Assembly (NCBI GenBank): GCA_004556745.1
Contig: SFFY01000006.1
Coordinates: 4,778-68,777 of the forward strand
DNA length: 64,000 nucleotides
Source of the DNA: Bacteroidales bacterium
GTDB taxonomy: Bacteria; Bacteroidota; Bacteroidia; Bacteroidales; Bacteroidaceae
Direction of reading: 5' to 3'
Both the position numbers and the translations under genes were made by a program. The first letter of the stretch is position 1, and every line of letters begins with the position of its first letter. Under the pieces are notes generated by a model that was not told the DNA's origin, searched no databases, and saw nothing but the letters and a program-made list of their open reading frames with translations. Shown here piece after piece: positions 15,940 to 24,357 of the stretch.

Positions 15940-17478
15940 ATGGCTTCGGCAGTAGACAACAGGCGGCTGGCGAAGAACACGATGGTGCTCTACTTTCGCA
16001 TGCTCTTCCAGATGGCCGTGTTCTTCTATACCTCGCGCGTCATTATCAACGTGCTCGGCGTGGTGGACTACGGCGTGTACGACGTGGTGGCGGGGCTTGT
16101 GGTCGTGATGATGTTTCTCAACAATGCCATGACCACCAGTTCGCAGCGGTTCATCACGGTGGCACTGGGCAAGGGCGACAAGGAACACCTGAGCGAGGTG
16201 TACAGCAACTGCATCATCATTCACGGACTGATGGCGATCGCTGTGCTGCTGCTTGGCGAAACCTTGGGGCTGTGGTACATGCACCATTACATGAACATTC
16301 CGCCCGAAAGGTTCGAGAGTGCGCTATGGGTGTTCCATTGCTCGCTGCTCTCAGCGATGTTCCTCGTGTTCAACGTGCCCTTCAACGCCGCCATCATCGC
16401 CTACGAACGTATGACGGCGTTCGCCTTCATCAGCATTTTCGACATTCTGTGCAAACTCGGCATCGTGCTCGCCCTGCCCTATTGCGACTGGGGCGACAAG
16501 CTGCAAACCTACGCCGTGATGCTGTTGGCGGAAAATCTCGTGGCACGCTCCTTATATATATATTATTGCCGGCGCAACTTCCCCGACCTGAAATTCACGT
16601 GGAAGCGCAACGCCGCACTCTTCAAAAGCATCCTCTGCTTCGCAGGCTGGAACTCCTTCTCCAACACCTCAGTTGTGTGCAACACGCAGGGGCTTAACCT
16701 CCTGCTCAACTATATGGGCGGCCCGGCAGTAAACGCCGCACGCGGCATAGCCTTCTCGGTACAGGCTGCCGTAACGGCATTCATTTCGAGCTTTCAAACG
16801 GCTATCAATCCGCAAATCACAAAGTCGTGCGCCCAGCAAGACTTGGCGGCGATGCAGCAGCTCGTGATGCGCAGCTCGCGCCTGTCGTTCTGCATCGTGC
16901 TCCTGCTGTTCGTGCCGCTCTTCTGCAAGACCGAATGGTTTCTGTGGCTGTGGCTCGGCAGCGTGCCCGACTATGCCGTGACGTTCACGCGCCTGCTCCT
17001 ATGCGTGTCGCTCGTAGACGCGCTTGCCAACCCGCTGATGGTGGGCGCGGCAGCGACGGGGCGCGTGAAGCGGTATTATATTATTGAGGGCTGCTCGCTC
17101 CTTAGCATTCTGCCCATTGCCTGCGTGGCGGCCCACTTCGGCTGCGCCCCGCAGACGGTGTTTGAGATACAGCTCACGGTGGTCATCATCGTGCAAATCG
17201 TCCGAATAAAACTTTGCAACGGTCTGTACGGCCTGCCCATAAAGAACTATCTCACGGGCGTGATGCTGCGCTGCCTCGGCGTGCTCGCCGCCGCCTATGC
17301 CCTGCCGCGCCTCGCCCTATCCTTCCTGCCAGACACAACAGCCGCCACGCTCGGCATCATTGTCCTTAGCATCGCCTGGACAGCCGCCGTCGTGCTGGTT
17401 CTCGGCACGGAACAGGCAGAGCGCACATTCATATTCCAGAAAATCTCATCGCTATGCCGTCGCTCCTCCACAGAATAA
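15940..17478 (+). CDS. Polysaccharide flippase (Wzx/MATE-like)
   Basis: 512 residues with 12-14 hydrophobic segments. The start matches Bacteroidetes flippases: NTMVLYFRMLFQMAVFFYTS, then RVIINVLGVVDYGVYDVVAG. It would turn lipid-linked repeat units from the inner to the outer face of the inner membrane. The gene overlaps the downstream acyltransferase by 25 nt, indicating tight operon structure. The transported glycan is unknown. Confidence 0.9.
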   Translation: MASAVDNRRLAKNTMVLYFRMLFQMAVFFYTSRVIINVLGVVDYGVYDVVAGLVVVMMFLNNAMTTSSQRFITVALGKGDKEHLSEVYSNCIIIHGLMAIAVLLLGETLGLWYMHHYMNIPPERFESALWVFHCSLLSAMFLVFNVPFNAAIIAYERMTAFAFISIFDILCKLGIVLALPYCDWGDKLQTYAVMLLAENLVARSLYIYYCRRNFPDLKFTWKRNAALFKSILCFAGWNSFSNTSVVCNTQGLNLLLNYMGGPAVNAARGIAFSVQAAVTAFISSFQTAINPQITKSCAQQDLAAMQQLVMRSSRLSFCIVLLLFVPLFCKTEWFLWLWLGSVPDYAVTFTRLLLCVSLVDALANPLMVGAAATGRVKRYYIIEGCSLLSILPIACVAAHFGCAPQTVFEIQLTVVIIVQIVRIKLCNGLYGLPIKNYLTGVMLRCLGVLAAAYALPRLALSFLPDTTAATLGIIVLSIAWTAAVVLVLGTEQAERTFIFQKISSLCRRSSTE

Positions 17479-18083
17479 TAGATGCCGCAGCTTGGCCTGT
17501 GGCAAAGGTTTGGAATGAAAACCTGTCGCGCAAGTGCTCGCAGCACCTATGCGCCCTGTATGCCGCCATCGTGCGCCGCCGCTTCAAATACGCGCCCCAC
17601 TTCACCTGCTTCGGCTATCCCTTTGAAATGCAGGGCGGCCGGTATATCAGCATCGGCCGCGGCAGCATCATCGGCAAGGACGTACGCCTCAACGCCATAG
17701 ACCGCTGGCAAAACGAAACGTTCACGCCCGAAATCATCATCGGCGAGCACACACTCGTCAGCCCGCGCTGCCATATAGGCTGCATCAACCGCATCATTAT
17801 CGGCAACCACGTGACGCTGGGTGACCGCGTGTACATCACCGACCACGTGCACGGCCATTCGCTCCGCGAGGAAATGGACACGCCGCCGTTCGACCGCCCG
17901 CTCGTGAGCCGGGGCGGCGTGACAATCGAGGACTTTGTGCAAATCGGAGAGAACTGCGTCGTGCTGCCCGGCGTGACCATTGGGCGCGGCACTATCGTTG
18001 GCGCAGGGGCAATCGTCACGAAAGACCTGCCGCCCTATTGCGTGGCAGCCGGCAACCCGGCAAAGGTCATCAAGCAGTTCTAA
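17454..18083 (+). CDS. Hexapeptide-repeat acyltransferase
   Basis: 209 residues. Left-handed beta-helix hexapeptide repeats run from about residue 60 to the end: ISIGRGSIIGKDV, IIIGEHTLVS, IIIGNHVTLGDRVYITDH, and IGENCVVLPGVTIGRGTIVGAGAIV. The terminal segment is PPYCVAAGNPAKVIK, characteristic of the galactoside/maltose O-acetyltransferase class. A catalytic His is likely in ITDHVHGHS. Its place in the locus suggests acetylation of a sugar in the repeat unit. The start codon lies inside the end of the flippase gene. Confidence 0.88.
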   Translation: MPSLLHRIIDAAAWPVAKVWNENLSRKCSQHLCALYAAIVRRRFKYAPHFTCFGYPFEMQGGRYISIGRGSIIGKDVRLNAIDRWQNETFTPEIIIGEHTLVSPRCHIGCINRIIIGNHVTLGDRVYITDHVHGHSLREEMDTPPFDRPLVSRGGVTIEDFVQIGENCVVLPGVTIGRGTIVGAGAIVTKDLPPYCVAAGNPAKVIKQF

Positions 18084-18137
18084 AGAGGCAAGCACCCACA
18101 GTTGAAAATAATATAAATACAATATATATATTATCTC

Positions 18138-19208
18138 ATGGACGAAAAGAAATCTTCAATCACCTCGCTCGTAAAAGACGAGATACGCCTCGACATCATC
18201 GCCAAGATCATTTGGCGGTACAAGAAGAAGTTTATCCTGCCCGTCTTCGCCACTTGCCTCGGCACCTACCTGTTCTTGGTGTGCCTGCCGCGCTATTACT
18301 CCGCCACGGTGAAGCTCGCGCCGGAATCGACTGCGCCGAGCATGGGCGGCGGTGGACTAAGCAGCCTCGCCTCGAGTTTTGGCGTGAATATTGGCAACAT
18401 GAACACGGGCGATGCCATTATTCCCGAGTTCTACCCCGACCTTATGGAAAGCACCGACTTCATCGTGCCGCTTTTCTATGTGCAGGTGGAGACCAAAGAC
18501 GGCGCGTTCAAAGGCCCGTTCGTGGAATATCTCACAAAGGTGCAGCCCGTAGCGTGGTGGGAAAGGCTTTATAACTGGACCAAGAACCTCATCAAGAAGC
18601 CCGACCCGCTCAACACGGGTAAGGATTATAAAATCAATCCCTTCCAGCTCAACAAGACCGAGACGGAGGTGGTGAAGGGCATTTCAGGGAGCGTGCGGTG
18701 TGACGTGGACAAGAAGACCGACGTCATCAGCATCACCACCACCGCCCGTGACCCGCTCGTAGCGGCGCAGCTGGCAGACTCGGTGAAGGTGAAGCTGCAA
18801 CAATTCATTATAAACTATCGCACTGAAAAGGCTCGCGGCGATGTGCGCCATTATGCCGCCCTTTGTGAACAGCTCAAAGTGAAATACGACTCGGCAAAGA
18901 CCGCTTATGCCGATTACGTTGATGCCCACCGCGACCTTATCCTACAATCCTACAAGACTGAAGAGGTGGCTTATGAAAACGAACTGCAAAACGCTTACAG
19001 CGCATACAGTTCCGTACGCCAGCAGTTGCAACTGGCAGAGTCGAAACTGCAAGAGCGCACGCCCTCGTTCACCGTTATTCAAAACGCCACCGTGCCCGTG
19101 AAGCCTGCCGGCCCGAAACGTATGTTCAACTCTCTGGCTATGGCGTTCCTCGCTTTTATCATTGTAACGGTGTGGCTCATTATGAAACACCACAAAGAAT
19201 ATCTTTAA
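18138..19208 (+). CDS. Chain-length determinant (Wzz-like) protein, no kinase domain
   Basis: 356 residues. One transmembrane helix is near residues 33-53 (FILPVFATCLGTYLFLVCL), followed by a periplasmic region with the family segment YYSATVKLAPES and a long helical part (about 225-310). A second transmembrane helix lies near 332-350, just after VPVKPAGPKR, which is the usual Pro-rich segment. The protein ends after this helix, so the cytoplasmic tyrosine-kinase domain of Wzc-type proteins is absent. It should control polymer length together with the EpsG-like polymerase encoded next. Confidence 0.88.
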   Translation: MDEKKSSITSLVKDEIRLDIIAKIIWRYKKKFILPVFATCLGTYLFLVCLPRYYSATVKLAPESTAPSMGGGGLSSLASSFGVNIGNMNTGDAIIPEFYPDLMESTDFIVPLFYVQVETKDGAFKGPFVEYLTKVQPVAWWERLYNWTKNLIKKPDPLNTGKDYKINPFQLNKTETEVVKGISGSVRCDVDKKTDVISITTTARDPLVAAQLADSVKVKLQQFIINYRTEKARGDVRHYAALCEQLKVKYDSAKTAYADYVDAHRDLILQSYKTEEVAYENELQNAYSAYSSVRQQLQLAESKLQERTPSFTVIQNATVPVKPAGPKRMFNSLAMAFLAFIIVTVWLIMKHHKEYL

Positions 19209-19226
19209 CCAAGCCACCCATAAGGA

Positions 19227-20258
19227 ATGCTCAACCTACTCCTTATACTACTGGTACTGCTGATGTTTTTGGCCTTCTTTGAAGACTATATCTCGGAGCG
19301 CGACCGCCTGTGGCTCTTCGTCGGCGCGGCGGTCGTGATGGCATTAGTGGCGGGCTTCCGCCCCGACAACGTGGATAAGGACTACGACAACTATATCCGC
19401 TTCTACTATTCTTTCGACATCACCACAGAGTTCACCTTTATCCTGATAGCGAACCTTATCCGCTTCACGATAGACAATTATTTATATGTATTTGTCATCT
19501 ACGCCGCCCTGTGCATGGCGCTGGTGGTCTATTCCGTAAAAAACTTATCGGAGCTGTGGCTCTCCTCGCTGCTCATCTACTTTTCGCAGTATTTTATCCT
19601 GCACTGCATGACGCAGATACGCGTATCGGTGGCGGCAGGTTTCTTTTTATTAGCCTTGCCTTTTCTCTTTCAAAGAAAGATTGGCAAATTTCTGCTCACG
19701 CTGCTCGGCGCGGTGTCGTTCCATTACTCTTCTATCGTCTATCTGTTCTTCTTCGCCTTAACAGGTAAGGAACTGAAAGGCAAATGGCTCGTCTTCTGGT
19801 GCAGCCTCATTCCCGTCTGCGCCGTGCTGTTTGTCATGAAGATTGGGCTCACGGCGGTTATTCCCATACCTTATATCGAAGAAAAGCTGCAGCTCTACGA
19901 AACGGTGGTGGCTAACGGCGAAGTGTCGGAGGTGTCGCCGTTCAACACGGTGCAATACCTGCGCATCGCCCTCGTATATTTTTTCATTTGGAAAAGCAAG
20001 GTCATCGCAGAGCATAATAAATATATCTACCTGCTCATCAAGATTGAAATCATCGGTCTCTGCGCCATGTTCCTGCTGCCAGCCGTGCCCGTGCTGGCAT
20101 TCCGCGTGAGCGAGATGATTTGCATCGTCGAGGTCGTCCTCTACCCGCTTATGATCTACACCGTGCGCCCCGCATGGATTGGCAAGGCGGGCGTAACGAC
20201 AGCCGCGTTCCTGCTCTTTGTCATCTCCCTATTTTTCAACAAAATCCTTTACCTCTGA
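19227..20258 (+). CDS. EpsG-family polysaccharide polymerase
   Basis: 343 residues, almost wholly hydrophobic with 9-11 predicted membrane helices. EpsG-like hallmarks are AGFRPDNVDKDYDNYIRFYYSF near residues 35-57 and the MTQIRVSVAAGFFLLALPFL segment. Members act as Wzy-type polymerases, linking repeat units at the periplasmic face of the inner membrane. The gene is 18 nt after the Wzz-like gene and 3 nt before the glycosyltransferase. Confidence 0.85.
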   Translation: MLNLLLILLVLLMFLAFFEDYISERDRLWLFVGAAVVMALVAGFRPDNVDKDYDNYIRFYYSFDITTEFTFILIANLIRFTIDNYLYVFVIYAALCMALVVYSVKNLSELWLSSLLIYFSQYFILHCMTQIRVSVAAGFFLLALPFLFQRKIGKFLLTLLGAVSFHYSSIVYLFFFALTGKELKGKWLVFWCSLIPVCAVLFVMKIGLTAVIPIPYIEEKLQLYETVVANGEVSEVSPFNTVQYLRIALVYFFIWKSKVIAEHNKYIYLLIKIEIIGLCAMFLLPAVPVLAFRVSEMICIVEVVLYPLMIYTVRPAWIGKAGVTTAAFLLFVISLFFNKILYL

Positions 20259-20261
20259 ACC

Positions 20262-21125
20262 ATGCAGCAAAGCACAAAAAACATAGCCATACTCATGGCG
20301 ACCTACAACGGCGAGAAGTACCTACGCGAGCAGTTGCAGTCGCTCTACAATCAGACTTACACTGATTGGACATTATATATCGGCGATGACGGTTCGAGCG
20401 ACGGAACGGCGAGCATCGTAAGGGAATTTTCCCAGCGATACGGCAATATCGTTTTTCACCAAAACAGCGAGGGCAAAGGCGCGATGCGCAACTTCATGGA
20501 CCTGCTTGCAGAGGCGGAAGCCGACTACTATATGTTTTGCGACCAGGACGACGTGTGGCTGCCGCATAAGGTGGAAACCACGCTGCGGAAGATGCGGGAA
20601 ATCGAAGCGGAAAACCGGCAACGCCCCGCCGTGGTCTGCTCTGACTTGAAGGTCGTAAACAAAAATCTGCAAACCATCGCGCCGTCCTTTTGGGAAATGT
20701 CGGAGATGCTGCCCGACCTGCTCGCTTCAAACTTCAACTACCTCGGCGTGCATTTCCTGGCCACCGGCTGCACCATGATGATTAACGCCGCCGCCAAGCG
20801 CATCGCTTTCCCCTACCCTCCCTGCGCCTTCATGCACGATGCCTGGCTCGTGATGAAAACAATGAAGGCAGGCGGCACGTTCGGCATCATCGGCGAACCG
20901 CTCATGCTCTACCGCCAACATGGAGGCAACGTGCTCGGCGCAGGCGACGTGAACCATTCAAGCCTGAACTACAAACTGCGCCATTTCAAAGTCCTGCAAG
21001 AGCAGAACAAAAAGATGTACTCCCTCGCCAACTATTTCGGTTACGGCTCTTGGCTGAAATTCATTTTTTATAAGGTGATGTATAAATGGCAGCTGCGCAA
21101 GGCTGGGCGCACGGGCATGCAATAA
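20262..21125 (+). CDS. Family 2 glycosyltransferase
   Basis: 287 residues with the GT-A start IAILMATYNGEKYLREQLQS, the nucleotide-sugar segment IGDDGSSDGT and the metal-binding FCDQDDVW (a DxD-like motif). A FMHDAWLVMK acceptor-loop segment follows, as in rhamnosyltransferase-like GT2 enzymes. It is cytoplasmic or peripheral to the membrane and should add a sugar to the lipid-linked repeat unit. It is the only glycosyltransferase in this locus. Confidence 0.9.
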   Translation: MQQSTKNIAILMATYNGEKYLREQLQSLYNQTYTDWTLYIGDDGSSDGTASIVREFSQRYGNIVFHQNSEGKGAMRNFMDLLAEAEADYYMFCDQDDVWLPHKVETTLRKMREIEAENRQRPAVVCSDLKVVNKNLQTIAPSFWEMSEMLPDLLASNFNYLGVHFLATGCTMMINAAAKRIAFPYPPCAFMHDAWLVMKTMKAGGTFGIIGEPLMLYRQHGGNVLGAGDVNHSSLNYKLRHFKVLQEQNKKMYSLANYFGYGSWLKFIFYKVMYKWQLRKAGRTGMQ

Positions 21126-21150
21126 CCTATTCCCCTCGGACAACTCAGAC

Positions 21151-22320
21151 ATGAAAGACGCCATACTCCTCTTTACGCTATGGGCGGCATCTGCTGCGCT
21201 GCGCGCCGGCATCCCCATCCTCGGCTTTTGGGGCGTTGACCCCGAAAACGCCACGAAGGCGCGCTACGCCGAAATGCGCCGAGCCGGTTTCGACATAAGC
21301 ATGGACGGTTACAAGTCTTTGGAACAAATCGTCCGCGCCCTCGACTGTGCACAGGCGGCGGGCATGAAACTGCTTGTGGCAGGCGACCAACTCGTGCTGC
21401 ACCCGCGCGAAACCGCCGAGGCCATACGCAACCACCCCGCACTCTTCGGCTACGTGCTCGGCGATGAGCCGCGCATGGAGGACTTTGAGGCATACAAGAA
21501 AAGATTTGACGCCATCAGCGCCGCCGACCCCGCGCACCTGTGCTACCAAAACCTTTTCCCCTACTATGGCGACGAACTTCTCGAAACCATCGGTGCGGCT
21601 TCGTATGAAGAATATTTGAGAAAGTTCAGCGAGATACCGCTGCCGCAAATCTCTTTCGACTTCTACCCTATTTGGGACTACGACATACGCCCCACGTGGT
21701 ACTACACGCTCGAAGCCGTGCGCCGCGAAAGCCTCCGCACGGGCGTGCCCTTTTGGGCGTTCGTGCTTTCCACGCCCCACGTGGGCTATCCGCAGCCCAC
21801 GCTCGAGATGCTGCGTCTGCAAATCTACTCCAACCTTGCCTACGGCGCGCAGGCCATTCAATATTTCACTTTCCGCACGCCCCCGCAGGACGATACTTAC
21901 GACTACCACAACGGCCCTATTACCCTGGAAGGCAAAAAGACGGAAACATATAATATTGTCCGCGACATGAATCGCGAACTGCGCGAGGTCATTCCCTTTT
22001 TCGACGGCTGCACGGTGGAGCGCGTGGGACATCTGCTCGAAGTGCCGCTCGGCACGGAGCATTTCAACGGCGCGCCGCGCGGACTGCGCCGACTGAAAGT
22101 GGTGGGCACGCGCGGCGCCGTGGTTTCCGTGCTCCGCCAAGGAGAAAAACGCTACTTAGCCGTTGTGAATAAGGATTTTGAAACTGATTTGCGCGTAGAC
22201 ATCGCCTTTTCTTCGCCGCGCCGCCCGCTTTGGCCGAAAGAGTTCGCCAAAACGCCCGCAGCCGCTGCCCATTCCCTCTCGCTCTCGGGCGGCAACCTGC
22301 TTATTTTCGATTTGGACTAA
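21151..22320 (+). CDS. Putative secreted TIM-barrel glycoside hydrolase
   Basis: 389 residues. A short signal segment (about 1-19) precedes IPILGFWGVDPEN. The strand pattern looks like a clan GH-A barrel: LLVAGDQLVLH, then FGYVLGDEPRMEDF (Glu at an acid/base-like position), LPQISFDFYPIWDYD, VPFWAFVLSTPH and LAYGAQAIQYFTFRTPP. The C-terminal portion (about 290-389) looks like a small beta domain. I do not recognise an exact family. As the last gene of the exopolysaccharide operon it may trim or release the polymer, but that is inferred from position. A perfect palindromic terminator follows. Confidence 0.62.
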   Translation: MKDAILLFTLWAASAALRAGIPILGFWGVDPENATKARYAEMRRAGFDISMDGYKSLEQIVRALDCAQAAGMKLLVAGDQLVLHPRETAEAIRNHPALFGYVLGDEPRMEDFEAYKKRFDAISAADPAHLCYQNLFPYYGDELLETIGAASYEEYLRKFSEIPLPQISFDFYPIWDYDIRPTWYYTLEAVRRESLRTGVPFWAFVLSTPHVGYPQPTLEMLRLQIYSNLAYGAQAIQYFTFRTPPQDDTYDYHNGPITLEGKKTETYNIVRDMNRELREVIPFFDGCTVERVGHLLEVPLGTEHFNGAPRGLRRLKVVGTRGAVVSVLRQGEKRYLAVVNKDFETDLRVDIAFSSPRRPLWPKEFAKTPAAAAHSLSLSGGNLLIFDLD

Positions 22321-22341
22321 TATATTATATATATATGTATC

Positions 22342-22383
22342 ATGCAACAGCGCGGCAACCCATGGGTTGCCGCGCTGTTGCAT
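22342..22383. terminator. 42-bp perfect palindrome, bidirectional terminator
   Basis: ATGCAACAGCGCGGCAACCC and its exact reverse complement form a 42-bp GC-rich palindrome. It lies between the converging ends of the exopolysaccharide operon (stop at 22320) and the carboxyltransferase gene (stop at 22406). Its position and symmetry point to termination in both directions, although T tracts are weak. Confidence 0.8.
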
Positions 22384-22405
22384 TGTATTGATTTGAAAAA
22401 TGTAT

Positions 22406-24184
22406 TTACGCTTCCTTGCGCTCGATGTAGGCAATCACGTCGCCCTTCTGCACGTGCGCTCCTTGCTTGGCATTGATTTCTACCAATTTGCCGCCAAGCG
22501 CAGCGGGAAGTTCAAGGATTTGTCCGTGCGTGTTCTCGATGTAGCAGAAGAAGTCGCCTTCTTTATACTCTTTGCCGATAAAGGGCTCGATGCTCTTGAC
22601 GCATTCGCCATCGCCGCCGATTTCCCAAAGAACGGTGCCGCTTTCAGTTGCCACGATGGCATCGGCTTTGGCGTGCTTGAAGGCAGCAGCTTCTTCGAGG
22701 CTCATGCCGCTTGCCGTCTCCTTGTCGCGAGCGGCTTGCAGATCTGCGAGGAAACGCTTCTTGGCCGCACCGCTCTTATAGTCGCGATACTGCGTTTCGT
22801 GCATGGCAAACTCAAAGAGTTCTTCATCGTCTTCGCCGCGTTCCCAGCCGTTCTCTTCCATTTCCTTGATAAAGCGCGGAAGTTCGTCGGGATAGTAGCT
22901 CTGCGGGTCGGCATCGGTAAACTCAAAGCCTTTCTCTTTGGCGAGCTCGATGATTTCGGGCGCTACCTCGCCGGGCAGCTTGCCGCTCTTGCCGAGAATC
23001 ATACCCCAAATGCTGTTGTCCATCATCGTGTAGCGGGGCTTGCCCATTGAGTCGGTGAGGAGGTTCATCAGGGCGATGTTCTTCACATACTGCGAGAACG
23101 GCGTTACGAGGGGAGGATAACCCACGCGCGGCCAAACGTATGCCACTTCGTCGAAGAGGCGCACGAGCAGGGCATCTTCCGAAAGGGGTTGCTTGCCCTG
23201 CTTCTCGCGGTTGCTGTTGATGGCGCTCATCACGCCCGTGAGGTCTGCCATCATCGAGCCCATCATGCCGCCGGGCAGGCCGCAGCCGAGCAGCAGCGAC
23301 GACATCAGTTTGTTGCCGGGGTTCATGAAGTAGCCGAGGAAGTCGTCGATAAATTCCTGCGTAAGCTTACGGGCTTCCATATAGGCTTCCATGTTGATTT
23401 CGGGCACGTCGAAACCTGCGTTCTTGAGCATCGACTGCACAGAGATGATATCCGGGTGCACTTTGCCCCAAGAGAGCGGTTCGATGGCGGTATCGATTAC
23501 GTCCGCGCCGTTTCGGCACACTTCGAGAACGCTCGCCATCGACAGGCCCGGGCCTGAGTGGCCGTGGTACTGGATAATGACTTCGGGATGCTTGTCCTTA
23601 ATCATCTTCGTGAGTTTGCCGAGCATGGCGGGCTGTCCGATGCCGGCCATATCCTTCAGACAGATTTCGGGCGCGCCGGCTTCAATCAGCTGGTCGGCGA
23701 TGTTGGCGTAGTACTCCGCCGTGTGAATGGGCGAGTTGGTGATGCAAAGGGTTGCCTGCGGGGTCATGCCGCCCTCGATGGCGTATTTGATGGAAGGAAT
23801 GATGTTGCGCACATCGTTCAAGCCGCAGAAGATGCGGGTGATGTCCACACCCTGGGCGTGCTTTACCTTATACATCAGGCGGCGCACGTCGGCGGGCACG
23901 GGGAACATGCGCAGCGCGTTAAGGCCGCGGTCGAGCATGTGCGTCTTAATGCCAACTTCGTTGAAGGGCTTGGTAAAAGCGCGCACGGCTTTGTTGGGGT
24001 TTTCGCCATAAAGCAGATTGACCTGCTCGAAAGCGCCGCCGTTGGTCTCCACGCGGGAGAAGCAACCCATCTTTATAATAACCGGGGCAATGCGCTCCAA
24101 CTGGTCTTTGCGCGGCTGGAACTTGCCCGACGACTGAAACATGTCGCGATAAACAAGGCTGAATTGGATTTTTCTTTTCGTCAT
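22406..24184 (-). CDS. Carboxyltransferase (OadA/PycB-like) with a biotinyl-type domain lacking the biotin lysine
   Basis: 592 residues from the ATG at 24182-24184 (MTKRKIQFS); an ATG at 24235 would add 17 atypical residues. The carboxyltransferase barrel has the metal/active-site motifs RDMFQS (13-18), LKDMAG and the HxH of QYHGHSG. The conserved second half (PGGMMGSM, RVGYPPLVTPFSQYV) matches oxaloacetate decarboxylase alpha and pyruvate carboxylase B subunits. The final 65 residues have a biotin/lipoyl-domain pattern, but the expected A-M-K-M is N-T-H-G, with His553 in place of the biotinylated Lys. It probably acts on biotin carried by another protein. It is monocistronic with a good promoter. 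Confidence 0.88.
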   Translation of the reverse strand: MTKRKIQFSLVYRDMFQSSGKFQPRKDQLERIAPVIIKMGCFSRVETNGGAFEQVNLLYGENPNKAVRAFTKPFNEVGIKTHMLDRGLNALRMFPVPADVRRLMYKVKHAQGVDITRIFCGLNDVRNIIPSIKYAIEGGMTPQATLCITNSPIHTAEYYANIADQLIEAGAPEICLKDMAGIGQPAMLGKLTKMIKDKHPEVIIQYHGHSGPGLSMASVLEVCRNGADVIDTAIEPLSWGKVHPDIISVQSMLKNAGFDVPEINMEAYMEARKLTQEFIDDFLGYFMNPGNKLMSSLLLGCGLPGGMMGSMMADLTGVMSAINSNREKQGKQPLSEDALLVRLFDEVAYVWPRVGYPPLVTPFSQYVKNIALMNLLTDSMGKPRYTMMDNSIWGMILGKSGKLPGEVAPEIIELAKEKGFEFTDADPQSYYPDELPRFIKEMEENGWERGEDDEELFEFAMHETQYRDYKSGAAKKRFLADLQAARDKETASGMSLEEAAAFKHAKADAIVATESGTVLWEIGGDGECVKSIEPFIGKEYKEGDFFCYIENTHGQILELPAALGGKLVEINAKQGAHVQKGDVIAYIERKEA

Positions 24185-24246
24185 AAAATGAATATGTACG
24201 TTGTTAATGTTTGATTTGCTTATATGGAAAAGCACAAAATGCGTTG

Positions 24247-24278
24247 CAAAAATACGATTTTATTTTCTTTTATACAAA
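24247..24278 (-). promoter_or_regulatory. Promoter of the carboxyltransferase gene
   Basis: On the minus strand TTTG (complement of 24275-24278), 20 bp, TATTTTTG (complement of 24247-24254). Initiation near 24240 gives a leader of about 55 nt to the ATG at 24184. Confidence 0.78.
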
Positions 24279-24357
24279 AACCAATTGCACACAAAGCGGG
24301 GCCTGTGTGCAATTAGAATAGATTACAAAAGAATAAAAGGAGATTTATTGCTAAATA

